Shown here: positions 1-7,498 of the stretch, one piece after another
Layout of the letters: each line of letters starts with the position of its first letter
Position numbering within the stretch: position 1 is the stretch's first letter
Assembly (NCBI GenBank): GCA_002371375.1
Contig: DFIB01000174.1
Coordinates: forward strand, 1-24,132
DNA length: 24,132 bases
Source: Mageeibacillus sp. UBA3708
GTDB taxonomy: Bacteria > Bacillota > Clostridia > Saccharofermentanales > Saccharofermentanaceae
Reading direction: 5' to 3'
The notes under the pieces: model-generated
What the model saw: the letters and a program-made list of their open reading frames with translations, nothing else
Database searches by the model: none
Told to the model about the DNA's origin: nothing
Made by a program: the position numbers and the translations under genes

Positions 1-2075
1 ATGATCGTCTCGATATCCTGATTAAGGCTCCTGAATCCTTCGATCCTCATGAGAGCAGCCATCGCTTCCTCGTTTGCCATTAGTCTGCGGAGAGTATCAT
101 TATCCACATTAACAAGCAATGCCGATTCCCATCTCTTTGCAAGGAGCGTTGCAGTGGTTCCTGCCATGGCAAGATCAAGGATCTCAGCAGCATCAACCTG
201 TCTCATCGCACTTCCGTCGTACGCAAGAACAGGCAGGAAACTGATAAACTCCCCCACCTTGCGTTCGGGATTGCTCTCCTCCACATTAAGCTGGCAGCTG
301 TAGTCGGATATCTGCTTCAGCGCACGGTCCAGGGCAAAGTCGAAGATGTAGCACTCACGCTTGATTATCTTGCGTTTGCCGCTGTCATCGATTATCTCCC
401 ACGGGCTCTGGACTCTGAATGCCGCCTGGAAGTACGTCTCGGGGCTTTTCAGATTGCACAGCATGAATATGCCTGTCCACGGTCTTACCGTGACGCCCGT
501 CATCAGTTTGCCGCAAGACAAGGTGATGGTTTTTGAACTAAGCGGATCTCTCATGGCTCTCTGTACGGGTTCCAGCGCTTTCACACCGGTTCCCGCCTGA
601 GTTCCTGCACAGACAATTACTTCGTAATCATCAAAAAAAGAGTTCTGACGTTGTCTCAGCAGGTTGTACATCGCATAACATGAATTGACCTTGGGCATGA
701 ACCATAAAGTGTGGTTCAACACACTTAGCAGACGCACATCCGAGAACGGCATCGGAGGCTTCTCGGCACCCTGCTTAAGTTCGTCAACGGAGGTTGCCAT
801 GTATGATCCGCGTATGAGGTCAAGCCATTTCTGGACATAATCCTCGTACTTGAAATGTGCATTCTCTCCCTCTCCTTCTGCAGAGAAGAAAACATTAAGA
901 TCGAATTCATTGAACTCGCCTTGCCTTGCAATCCTAATGATGCTGTCCGGCACCTTGTAAGTCAGCATGACCATCCTCGGCAAAGACTCGTACGGATTGT
1001 CATCACCGACCCAGTTATCCTTGGCGCGCTGCTCATCTGAATATGTCCAGTTGTAGATCTGTTCTTCTATAAACTCACCGGAGTTTAATGCGCGGAAAGG
1101 TGTGCCCGAGAGATACAAGTAATACCTTGCCGTTATAGGCAGCCATGTCTCGTCGTATGCATTACCGCGGTCATATCTGCTGAGGTCATCCTCATACGTA
1201 TCCTCATCATTCTCAAACAGCTGTTTTGCACTCTCTTTCCACGCTCCGAAATGGTACTCATCGAAGATGACCAGGTCCCAGTTCGTAGCATGTACCCACT
1301 CATTATTCGCCTTTATGCCGCCGGTCGCCTTATTCACTCCAAGAAAGTCCTGGAACGAGCCGAAGCACACTATCGGCCTCTCCTTATCCGCGCGCTGGTA
1401 TTGGTTATCGATAGTATCTTTAAGATTATCCGGATCTCTGGCAATAAACTGCCACCCCTCAAAATCCACATGCGTCATCAGGTCTTCTCGCCAGGCCTTC
1501 TGAACAGCCGGCTTGAACGTCAGTATAAGCACCTTCGTAAGTCCCATCCTCTTGGCAAGCTGATACGATGCGAAAGTCTTACCGAATCTCATCTTCGCAT
1601 TCCACAGGAACTTCGGGATCCTGCCGCCCTCTTCCGCTTCGGCAGACTCATAATATCCCATCGTCCTCTTCACCGCATCTTCCTGCTCAGGCCTCATTCC
1701 GAAAGTCTGTGTCCTGTTCTCGACATTATCCGTCCTGTTCCTTACCGCAACGATAGCAGCCCTAACATCATCGGCAGTACAGCGGAACCACTCTCCGCCC
1801 ATCCCACGGACTTCCTTCTTCTTAAGCATTCTATGAACATCACTGTCCCTGAAATGCGTGCCGTCAGGATACATAGCAGATTCGCGCAGAACTATCCTGT
1901 ACGGAACACTCCCGTCAGGTCTCTTTGTCGGATACTGTTGAGCAACACGCTTATCTACATCAACGGCTGTGTAACCAACTTTGAGCATGCCCCTATACTG
2001 GGGATTGGTATCCTCATAGGCGTATATCATGGGGTGGGATTCCGGGTGTTGGGGGAAGAAGAGATTGTCAGCCAT
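1..2075 (-). CDS. GIY-YIG nuclease / SF2 helicase restriction subunit (3' end outside window)
   Basis: Probable DNA-cleaving and translocating subunit of a restriction-modification system. The frame is open from ATG 2075 to the left edge, giving 691 codons with no stop. Residues about 16-115 resemble a T5orf172-type GIY-YIG nuclease: YAY at 18-20, LKVGYT at 31-36, R43, a DSDVH segment at 77-81 and GGEWF at 93-97. An SF2 helicase follows: motif I AKMRFGKTFA (160-169), motif II DEYH (272-275), motif III SGTPF (323-327) and motif VI QAAFRVQSPW (550-559). The ATG lies inside the last codons of the upstream methyltransferase gene (8-base overlap, no strong ribosome binding site), so translational coupling is likely. 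The helicase assignment is secure. The nuclease call is by motif, and a D stands where the family often has its catalytic E. Confidence 0.85.
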   Translation of the reverse strand, partial: MADNLFFPQHPESHPMIYAYEDTNPQYRGMLKVGYTAVDVDKRVAQQYPTKRPDGSVPYRIVLRESAMYPDGTHFRDSDVHRMLKKKEVRGMGGEWFRCTADDVRAAIVAVRNRTDNVENRTQTFGMRPEQEDAVKRTMGYYESAEAEEGGRIPKFLWNAKMRFGKTFASYQLAKRMGLTKVLILTFKPAVQKAWREDLMTHVDFEGWQFIARDPDNLKDTIDNQYQRADKERPIVCFGSFQDFLGVNKATGGIKANNEWVHATNWDLVIFDEYHFGAWKESAKQLFENDEDTYEDDLSRYDRGNAYDETWLPITARYYLYLSGTPFRALNSGEFIEEQIYNWTYSDEQRAKDNWVGDDNPYESLPRMVMLTYKVPDSIIRIARQGEFNEFDLNVFFSAEGEGENAHFKYEDYVQKWLDLIRGSYMATSVDELKQGAEKPPMPFSDVRLLSVLNHTLWFMPKVNSCYAMYNLLRQRQNSFFDDYEVIVCAGTQAGTGVKALEPVQRAMRDPLSSKTITLSCGKLMTGVTVRPWTGIFMLCNLKSPETYFQAAFRVQSPWEIIDDSGKRKIIKRECYIFDFALDRALKQISDYSCQLNVEESNPERKVGEFISFLPVLAYDGSAMRQVDAAEILDLAMAGTTATLLAKRWESALLVNVDNDTLRRLMANEEAMAALMRIEGFRSLNQDIETI

Positions 2076-3624
2076 TTGAATCACCCGTTAAGTCCATTGG
2101 GCGAACCAAGGATTCAATATATGATATTTCTTGTTCAGAAAGACCATAAAAAGCATATAATTCTTCATCCTCCCATTCTTTATTAAAATCCAACAGAGGA
2201 ACAAATCTGAAGTTGTTCTTTGAAATATGCATTGATGAATATGTCAAACGCAACATAAAACGCGCAAACTTTCCTGCTATATATCGCTGATAGTTTACCG
2301 CCTCCGTAAGAGTATCAAACACTCCAATCACCAAATAAGAAAATGTAGTTACCTCTCCCGGTCTAAGAATTTTGGGTTTTGTTATCCCGTTATATCCCTT
2401 CGAAGGATCTATTCCAACTTCACCATTACTCGGTACCAAAATGCCAATGGTAACTTTGAATTTATCTATTATTTCGCTATTTTTAACAACTTCATCACGA
2501 CCAACATATCCCGTTCCTTTGCTATGAATCAGTTTAATTGCTCCATCAAAGTATTCCGTATTACCTCGTGATTTGGAAACAAATCCAAATGCATCGATTG
2601 GATATACTTTCTCTGTTAAAAAGTCTTCCGTCTTATCTAATACTTTGTGAATAATAGAAATGGCTTTGTTCGAACGAATAAAAATATCTCCAAATTCATC
2701 CAGCGATCTAATTGAGGTATCTATATCTCTTCCGAATATATTAGTAACCCTGCATTTTGCTTTTATATCTCTAGCCCACAAAAAATAGCAGATACCACCT
2801 GCTATGTTCACATTATCAAAACAATCTCTCGAATTGAAATAATCGACAAGATCAGTAATATTGCTGTTTTTCAGCATTAAATCTCGAAAATCATTCAAAC
2901 CTATTCCACCCGAATACCATCTTGCAGGAATAATCATACAGAGATACTTCGGATTCATTTTCATTGCTTGTTGTACAAACAAATGGAATAAGGGTTTTGC
3001 TTGACGAGCTGCTACAGAGTCTTCACTTCCTCCACCCGTTTCTAACTGATACGGCGGATTTCCAATAATCACATCAAACTTCATATTCCATATCTCCTTG
3101 GGATTTGTATTATGTATAAACTCGTATGCGTGCCGCTCAAGGCCCTCTCTTTTCGCATCGCCGTATTCAGATTCTGCAGCACCGCAATACACGCACTTCT
3201 TATCCTTAAATCTATGCTTGACATTCTTGAATCTGATATTTCCCTGTATATCATCGAATACAGATACCGAATAAATGCTGTTGGGGTATTTAGAGCAGTA
3301 CAGGCTGCGCCGCGCCAGAAGGCTCGTAAGCTCCGTAATGGCGATACCGTATAACTGTTTATGCATTATGTGGTCCAACCGCTCCTGCAGGTCGGGGATG
3401 GTGGGTTCAAGTCCCACAAGCAGCCTTTTCGCAATCTCCCGAAGGAAAACGCCGGACTTTGTCGCGGGATCGAGGAAAGTCGTGTCAGGATCGGAGAACA
3501 ATTCCTGAGGAAGCATATCGAGCATCGCATTCGCAACTTCAGGCGGCGTGAACACCTCATCGTTCGAGAGGTTGGCAATGCAGGACAGCACATCGGGATT
3601 GTAAGAGGATACAAGGCTACTCAT
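2068..3624 (-). CDS. Eco57I/YeeA-like adenine-specific DNA methyltransferase with recognition region
   Basis: Predicted N6-adenine methyltransferase of the restriction operon, 518 residues. An N-terminal EVFTPPEVANAML segment (23-35) precedes a SAM-binding motif I-like FLDPATKSG (50-58). A CVYC pair (143-146) and HAYEFIH (165-171) follow, then the catalytic motif IV GNPPYQ (188-193). The C-terminal ~300 residues probably hold the target-recognition domain, since no separate specificity subunit is present. AGGAGG lies 10 bases before ATG 3624, inside the end of the preceding gene (8-base overlap). Base composition changes sharply near residue 168: the 5' part is GC-rich like its neighbours, while the rest down to about 2090 is near 30% GC, so the catalytic and recognition half appears to have been exchanged. 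The family call is strong; the DNA target cannot be read from sequence. Confidence 0.85.
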   Translation of the reverse strand: MSSLVSSYNPDVLSCIANLSNDEVFTPPEVANAMLDMLPQELFSDPDTTFLDPATKSGVFLREIAKRLLVGLEPTIPDLQERLDHIMHKQLYGIAITELTSLLARRSLYCSKYPNSIYSVSVFDDIQGNIRFKNVKHRFKDKKCVYCGAAESEYGDAKREGLERHAYEFIHNTNPKEIWNMKFDVIIGNPPYQLETGGGSEDSVAARQAKPLFHLFVQQAMKMNPKYLCMIIPARWYSGGIGLNDFRDLMLKNSNITDLVDYFNSRDCFDNVNIAGGICYFLWARDIKAKCRVTNIFGRDIDTSIRSLDEFGDIFIRSNKAISIIHKVLDKTEDFLTEKVYPIDAFGFVSKSRGNTEYFDGAIKLIHSKGTGYVGRDEVVKNSEIIDKFKVTIGILVPSNGEVGIDPSKGYNGITKPKILRPGEVTTFSYLVIGVFDTLTEAVNYQRYIAGKFARFMLRLTYSSMHISKNNFRFVPLLDFNKEWEDEELYAFYGLSEQEISYIESLVRPMDLTGDSNG

Positions 3625-4276
3625 AATCGGATAACCTCCTGTAATCTGTCAGCGGATATTCTTTAATTGGTGCAGGAATAAAAGCATTTGTCTCCTCATC
3701 GAATTCCCATCCGAGCATAAATATGTTCATCTGCTTCTCGTGCCCGTCCAGAAGCTCGGCAAATTCATAATCCCGCCGCTTGATCTGATCCCCGGACACG
3801 AGGTTCCACTCGGCGAAAACAATAGGCGTCCCGTCATTCTGCAGCATCGTCAGCGCATCGCCGCACAGGATATTCTTGCGCAGTATGAATCTGACTGTCT
3901 CACGACACTGATCATTCGCCTGAGTCTTTGCATTCACGGTGTATTCCTTGTTCCAGATATCAAACAGGTTCTGTCTGCATATCTCAGCATTGTCCTCGAG
4001 GATATCAACACCATAAATGCTCGTCACAGCCAGAACCGAATAGCGTTCATATTCATAGGGACTTTTGCCGTACTGTTTCTTGACAACAGCAAGTTTGCGC
4101 CTGAGGATCTCTTTGAGGAAAGCGCCTTCGCCGCAGGCAGGTTCCAGAAATCTCGAATCTATCCTCTCCGTCTCACCCTTAACAAGATCAAGCATCGCAT
4201 TTACTTCGCGCTCGGCAGTAAAGACCTCCCCATGGTCGGCAACCCTCTGCTTGGACTTAACCTGTTTATCAGGCAT
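3617..4276 (-). CDS. Small methyltransferase-like subunit of the restriction-modification operon
   Basis: A 219-residue protein resembling the SAM-binding half of N6-adenine methyltransferases. HGEVFTAEREVNAMLDL (15-31) resembles the start of the partner protein, motif I is FLEPACGEG (43-51) and GVDI (89-92) fits motif II. The catalytic NPPY/DPPY motif is absent: the position where it would be expected reads FAEWNLV (154-160). It may therefore act as a structural or DNA-binding partner of the downstream methyltransferase, not as a stand-alone enzyme (inference). GGGAG precedes ATG 4276 at a normal distance. It is the first gene of the operon, and its last codons carry the ribosome binding site and start of the next gene. 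I recall similar small proteins next to GIY-YIG helicase subunits in other genomes but cannot search here. Confidence 0.75.
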   Translation of the reverse strand: MPDKQVKSKQRVADHGEVFTAEREVNAMLDLVKGETERIDSRFLEPACGEGAFLKEILRRKLAVVKKQYGKSPYEYERYSVLAVTSIYGVDILEDNAEICRQNLFDIWNKEYTVNAKTQANDQCRETVRFILRKNILCGDALTMLQNDGTPIVFAEWNLVSGDQIKRRDYEFAELLDGHEKQMNIFMLGWEFDEETNAFIPAPIKEYPLTDYRRLSDYE

Positions 4277-4323
4277 AAGTTAGCTCCCTTCCCGCTCAGG
4301 GCTTTCAGGAAGGTTCTATAAAT

Positions 4324-4464
4324 GTGTACTTTTTAGAATTGAACTGTAGAGATAGAAGTTGTTTTGAATTTTGTGTAAATATGCTTGTCTGGGGCAATTA
4401 ATAGTACATTTCCTGTGCTAAAATAGGAACAGTTGAATGAACGGGCTGTTACAGGAAAGTACAC
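4324..4464. repeat. Cluster of related inverted motifs between recombinase and restriction operon
   Basis: GTACATTTCCTGT at 4404-4416 is matched in inverted orientation by ACAGGAAAGTAC at 4451-4462, with one base inserted. A third related copy, GTGTACTTT, lies at 4324-4332 and is the reverse complement of AAAGTACAC at 4456-4464. The cluster sits between the recombinase stop and the start of the restriction operon. It could be a recombinase crossover site, an operator for the operon, or both. No clear sigma-70 promoter could be fixed here. Confidence 0.45.
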
Positions 4465-4481
4465 CTTTTTGGAACAGCATC

Positions 4482-5144
<663 letters not shown>

Positions 5145-5148
5145 CTAT

Positions 5149-5187
5149 ATACGATACTCTATTAAAACCTTAATCTCTATATCGTAT
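5149..5187. promoter_or_regulatory. Inverted repeat upstream of the recombinase, possible operator
   Basis: ATACGATA (5149-5156) and TATCGTAT (5180-5187) form a perfect 8-base inverted repeat with half-site centres 31 bases apart, about three helical turns. It lies in the AT-rich gap between the ribbon-helix-helix gene and the recombinase, where the recombinase promoter should be. A natural candidate binder is the adjacent ribbon-helix-helix protein, but this is inference. Confidence 0.4.
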
Positions 5188-5216
5188 GTGTTCTTATTAT
5201 TGTTTGGGGAAGCTGT

Positions 5217-5468
5217 TTACTTCTTATTCTCCCAGTGCAGCTGAGGAACCAGTTCACGGTCCCTTATGTCATTCAAACAAAGATGAATGAGTGTCTGATA
5301 AGGGACACCCAATTTGTTTGCCGCCGACCTGAAGTAGTCGATGGTATCAGACTCAAGACTTATCGTAATTGTCTTTCTCTGCGGTTTACCGCTTGTCTGC
5401 GGCTCTACATCAACCGCAAAATCAGTCTCTTTATCCGAAGATTGAACAGTTCTCTTTGTCCTTGCCAT
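5217..5468 (-). CDS. Ribbon-helix-helix (CopG/BrnA-antitoxin-like) protein
   Basis: An 83-residue protein with a polar N-terminal tail (about 1-32) and a ribbon-helix-helix-like core. The beta strand is KTITISLE, followed by SDTIDYFRSAANKLGVPYQTLIHLCLNDI, which matches the CopG/BrnA antitoxin pattern in which GVPYQTLI forms the turn into the second helix. Such proteins bind operator DNA as dimers and often neutralise a toxin, but no RelE- or BrnT-like toxin gene is adjacent. AGGGG precedes ATG 5468. It starts 38 bases after the Rpn tail gene and may be cotranscribed with it. It could be an orphan antitoxin or a regulator of the recombinase; the fold is more certain than the role. Confidence 0.7.
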   Translation of the reverse strand: MARTKRTVQSSDKETDFAVDVEPQTSGKPQRKTITISLESDTIDYFRSAANKLGVPYQTLIHLCLNDIRDRELVPQLHWENKK

Positions 5469-5506
5469 GATTATTACCCCTTGTCAAATTATTGCTACTG
5501 CCATCT

Positions 5507-5803
5507 TTACTCTTGTCCCGTTCCGGCAAGTTCTTTAACCTGACTCAAAGTCAGACCGGAATACTTAGCCACTATGGTCAGGTCCAGACCGTCAGCGATC
5601 ATCCTGGAGGCATTCTGTAACCGTGCCTTCTTGAAGCCGCGTTCCTCGCCTATCTTGACGCCGCGTTCTTCGCCTATCTTGACACCTCGTGCTTCGCCTA
5701 TCTTGAAGCCGCGTTCCTCGCCTATCTTGACACCTCGTGCTTCACCAATTTTGACGCCACGTTCCTCTGCCTCATTGCGCATATCTTCCAGGATCTTACA
5801 CAT
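5507..5803 (-). CDS. Stand-alone Rpn C-terminal tail, RpnS-like, with expanded 8-residue repeats
   Basis: A 98-residue ORF nearly identical in DNA to the last 66 codons of the Rpn gene just upstream. It has MCKILEDMRNEAE, then six 8-residue repeats of the type ERGVKIGE (14-61) where the parent gene has two, then the conserved tail ADGLDLTIVAKYSGLTLSQ. The 96-base length difference is exactly four repeats. It lacks the nuclease domain. Its start coincides with an internal ATG of the parent gene, but the strong ribosome binding site found there is missing here (AGTAAGATGT precedes the ATG), so translation may depend on coupling to the Rpn stop 36 bases upstream. Published work on E. coli shows that separately made Rpn C-terminal pieces inhibit the full toxin; this copy could do that, or be a duplication remnant. 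Confidence 0.6.
   Translation of the reverse strand: MCKILEDMRNEAEERGVKIGEARGVKIGEERGFKIGEARGVKIGEERGVKIGEERGFKKARLQNASRMIADGLDLTIVAKYSGLTLSQVKELAGTGQE
5621..5764 (-). repeat. Six-unit 24-base coding tandem repeat
   Basis: Six consecutive 24-base units encode ERGVKIGE-type octapeptides, alternating E/A at position 1 and V/F at position 4, with the last unit ending KKAR. The equivalent place in the full Rpn gene has only two units. The frame is preserved, so copy-number change alters a helical segment without breaking the protein. Confidence 0.85.
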
Positions 5804-5839
5804 ACATCTTACTCACTCAGGTTATGCTCATCTGATCAT

Positions 5840-6040
5840 TCATGCAGGTTCTGTTCCGGCAAGTTCTTTAACCTGACTCAAAGTCAGACCGGAATACTTA
5901 GCTACTATGGTCAGGTCCAGACCGTCAGCGATCATACTGTAGGCATTCTGTAACCGTGCCTTCTTGACACCTCGTTCTTCGCCTATCTTGACTCCGCGTT
6001 CCTCTGCCTCATTGCGCATATCTTCCAGGATCTTACACAT
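5840..6040 (-). CDS. Predicted intragenic Rpn C-terminal product (RpnS-like)
   Basis: An in-frame internal ATG (residue 217 of the Rpn protein) is preceded by GGAGGTG at 6055-6049, exactly 8 bases upstream: a better ribosome binding site than that of the full gene. Translation from here gives 66 residues comprising the two repeats and the tail domain. E. coli Rpn proteins are known to produce such separately translated C-terminal proteins that block the full-length toxin. The downstream duplicate begins at this same codon, which supports it being a real unit. Expression is inferred, not shown. Confidence 0.6.
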   Translation of the reverse strand: MCKILEDMRNEAEERGVKIGEERGVKKARLQNAYSMIADGLDLTIVAKYSGLTLSQVKELAGTEPA

Positions 6041-6688
6041 CTCACCGACACCTCCCTCATCTTCTTTATAATATTTTACTCTATCAGCCAATTCCTTGTG
6101 AATCATATCCTTTGAATCTTCACAATAGAAATCATGCATCAGCTGCCCGAGTTCCGTTGAGCAGTTCTTGTCTGATCCGTTAACATATATTATGTGTTCA
6201 CCGTCATTGAACAGCTCATCTGTATCTATTATCTTCCTCTCAATCCTGTACAGCGGGATACTCCCGCCAAGAACATCATGTTCAGTTATGAAAATAACGT
6301 AGTTCTCCCGGAGGTCAGTCACTTTGCAGCCGGATTCAAGCATATGCGAATCAAGCATACTTGAATGATACCTGGCTCTCCGTCTGTCCGCCCCCTCATC
6401 CGATCTCTGAATCTCAAAGTTGTAATAATTATTCCCGCTGTCGACAGCAAGTATATCCAGACAAATATCCTTCCCGTTAAGATTCTTCAGAACACGCTGG
6501 GAGCGAACTTGAGTCACTCTGAGGTCATCTCGTCCAAGGATTATCTTCAGAAGCAGTTCCGCCCCCTCGTTATAGTTATCGAAGCATACACTCATAAAGT
6601 CATCGTCTATCAGACGAAGCCTTCGAATCCGTTCAAGATCTTTTGAGTCATGTGCTAAATTTCCGTGTTCCATATTCAGATTATACAT
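5840..6688 (-). CDS. Rpn-family recombination-promoting nuclease (PD-(D/E)XK)
   Basis: A 282-residue member of the Rpn / PD-(D/E)XK nuclease family, often annotated as a putative transposase. The N-terminal half holds the nuclease core: LDILAVDSG with the acidic residue, then NFEIQRSD, the E-x-Q form of the second catalytic motif, followed by RRRARYHSSMLD. A charged linker leads to two ERGVKIGE-type repeats and a small helical tail ending VKELAGTEPA. Members cut DNA, promote RecA-independent recombination and, in E. coli, act as toxins in phage defence with an intragenic antitoxin. ATG 6688 has no clear ribosome binding site; ATG 6673 (MEHGN) is an alternative start. It is followed 36 bases later by a duplicate of its own tail. 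Confidence 0.85.
   Translation of the reverse strand: MYNLNMEHGNLAHDSKDLERIRRLRLIDDDFMSVCFDNYNEGAELLLKIILGRDDLRVTQVRSQRVLKNLNGKDICLDILAVDSGNNYYNFEIQRSDEGADRRRARYHSSMLDSHMLESGCKVTDLRENYVIFITEHDVLGGSIPLYRIERKIIDTDELFNDGEHIIYVNGSDKNCSTELGQLMHDFYCEDSKDMIHKELADRVKYYKEDEGGVGEMCKILEDMRNEAEERGVKIGEERGVKKARLQNAYSMIADGLDLTIVAKYSGLTLSQVKELAGTEPA
5954..6001 (-). repeat. Two-unit version of the Rpn 24-base repeat
   Basis: Two 24-base units encode ERGVKIGE and ERGVKKAR in the full-length Rpn gene. They match the array in the downstream tail copy, which has four more units. Confidence 0.75.
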
Positions 6689-6747
6689 CGATTATATTTA
6701 TTTTCAATGTATAATTCATGAAGTAACAAAAAAACACGGTCGAAGTT

Positions 6748-7485
6748 CTATATTTTAACTGAGTCCAGCACTGCGGATATGCTCTCATGGAACACAAGTT
6801 CCGCCATACGGTCGGCAGATGTAACGTCCCTGTTGATGATTACCAGATGACGGCCTCTGAATCCGAACGCCAGGGAAGCGGCGGGATTGACCACAAGTGA
6901 AGTTCCTCCGACTATGAGACAATCCGCATTGTCCACCAGCCGCACGGCATTGCGCCATGCATCAGACGGAAGTCCCTCCCCATACAAAGTAACATCAGGT
7001 CTTATCATGCCTCCGCATATGGAACACTTCGGTATCGGGTCGGAAGACGTGAATATTGCATCTGCCGGATACTTCTTGTGACATCTTTTGCAGTAATTAC
7101 GCAGTGTCGATCCGTGCACTTCCTGCACGTTGACTGATCCGGCCTTCTGATGAAGTCCGTCTATATTCTGAGTAATTACGCCGTCGAGCTTACCCGCCTT
7201 CTCCATCTCTGCCAGTTTATAATGTGCTCTGTTCGGCTCGATGCCGTCCACGTTAAGTTTCTGCCTGTAGAATTCGTAGAAGACCTTCGGTGCATGCTCA
7301 AGGCAGTCGATGGACAGAAGATACTCAGGCGTATACGAATCAAACTGCACTTCTCTGTTATTGTACAGTCCGTCTTTGGAACGGAAATCCGGGATACCGC
7401 TCTCCGTTGACACGCCTGCACCTCCGAAGAAGACGATATGCTTACTGTCAGCTATTATTTCGTTCAGTTCATCATACTTGCTCAT
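6748..7485 (-). CDS. cobB: Sirtuin NAD-dependent protein deacylase
   Basis: Cytoplasmic Sir2-family enzyme that removes acyl groups from protein lysines using NAD+. The 245 residues carry the full set of motifs: GAGVSTESGIPDFR (22-35, NAD binding), QNIDGLHQ (106-113), catalytic H124 in VHG, and the zinc cysteines C132, C135, C154 and C157. The FRSKDGLY segment lacks the Tyr/Arg pair of desuccinylase-type sirtuins, so deacetylation is the more likely activity. I chose ATG 7485 because GAGGTG lies 6 bases upstream; an in-frame ATG at 7509 would overlap the preceding gene and has no good site. It starts 13 bases after the stop of the PTS_EIIC_2-like gene, so the two are probably cotranscribed. 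Confidence 0.93.
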   Translation of the reverse strand: MSKYDELNEIIADSKHIVFFGGAGVSTESGIPDFRSKDGLYNNREVQFDSYTPEYLLSIDCLEHAPKVFYEFYRQKLNVDGIEPNRAHYKLAEMEKAGKLDGVITQNIDGLHQKAGSVNVQEVHGSTLRNYCKRCHKKYPADAIFTSSDPIPKCSICGGMIRPDVTLYGEGLPSDAWRNAVRLVDNADCLIVGGTSLVVNPAASLAFGFRGRHLVIINRDVTSADRMAELVFHESISAVLDSVKI

Positions 7486-7498
7486 AGAGGTCACCTCA

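Noticed and set aside
1251..2186. Plus-strand 311-codon open frame
   Set aside because: It lies opposite the helicase/nuclease gene, whose motifs are intact; no ribosome binding site or recognisable domain. Treated as an antisense shadow.
5621..5764. Regular 24-base repeats that could suggest a CRISPR-like array
   Set aside because: The units are contiguous with no spacers and encode an in-frame octapeptide.
6680..6710. TATAAT overlapping the Rpn start as a promoter
   Set aside because: It overlaps the proposed start codon (ATGTATAAT) and would leave almost no leader even for the later ATG; could not be paired with a sensible -35.
6700..6747. T-run after cobB as an intrinsic terminator
   Set aside because: There is a run of T on the minus strand but no convincing stem before it.
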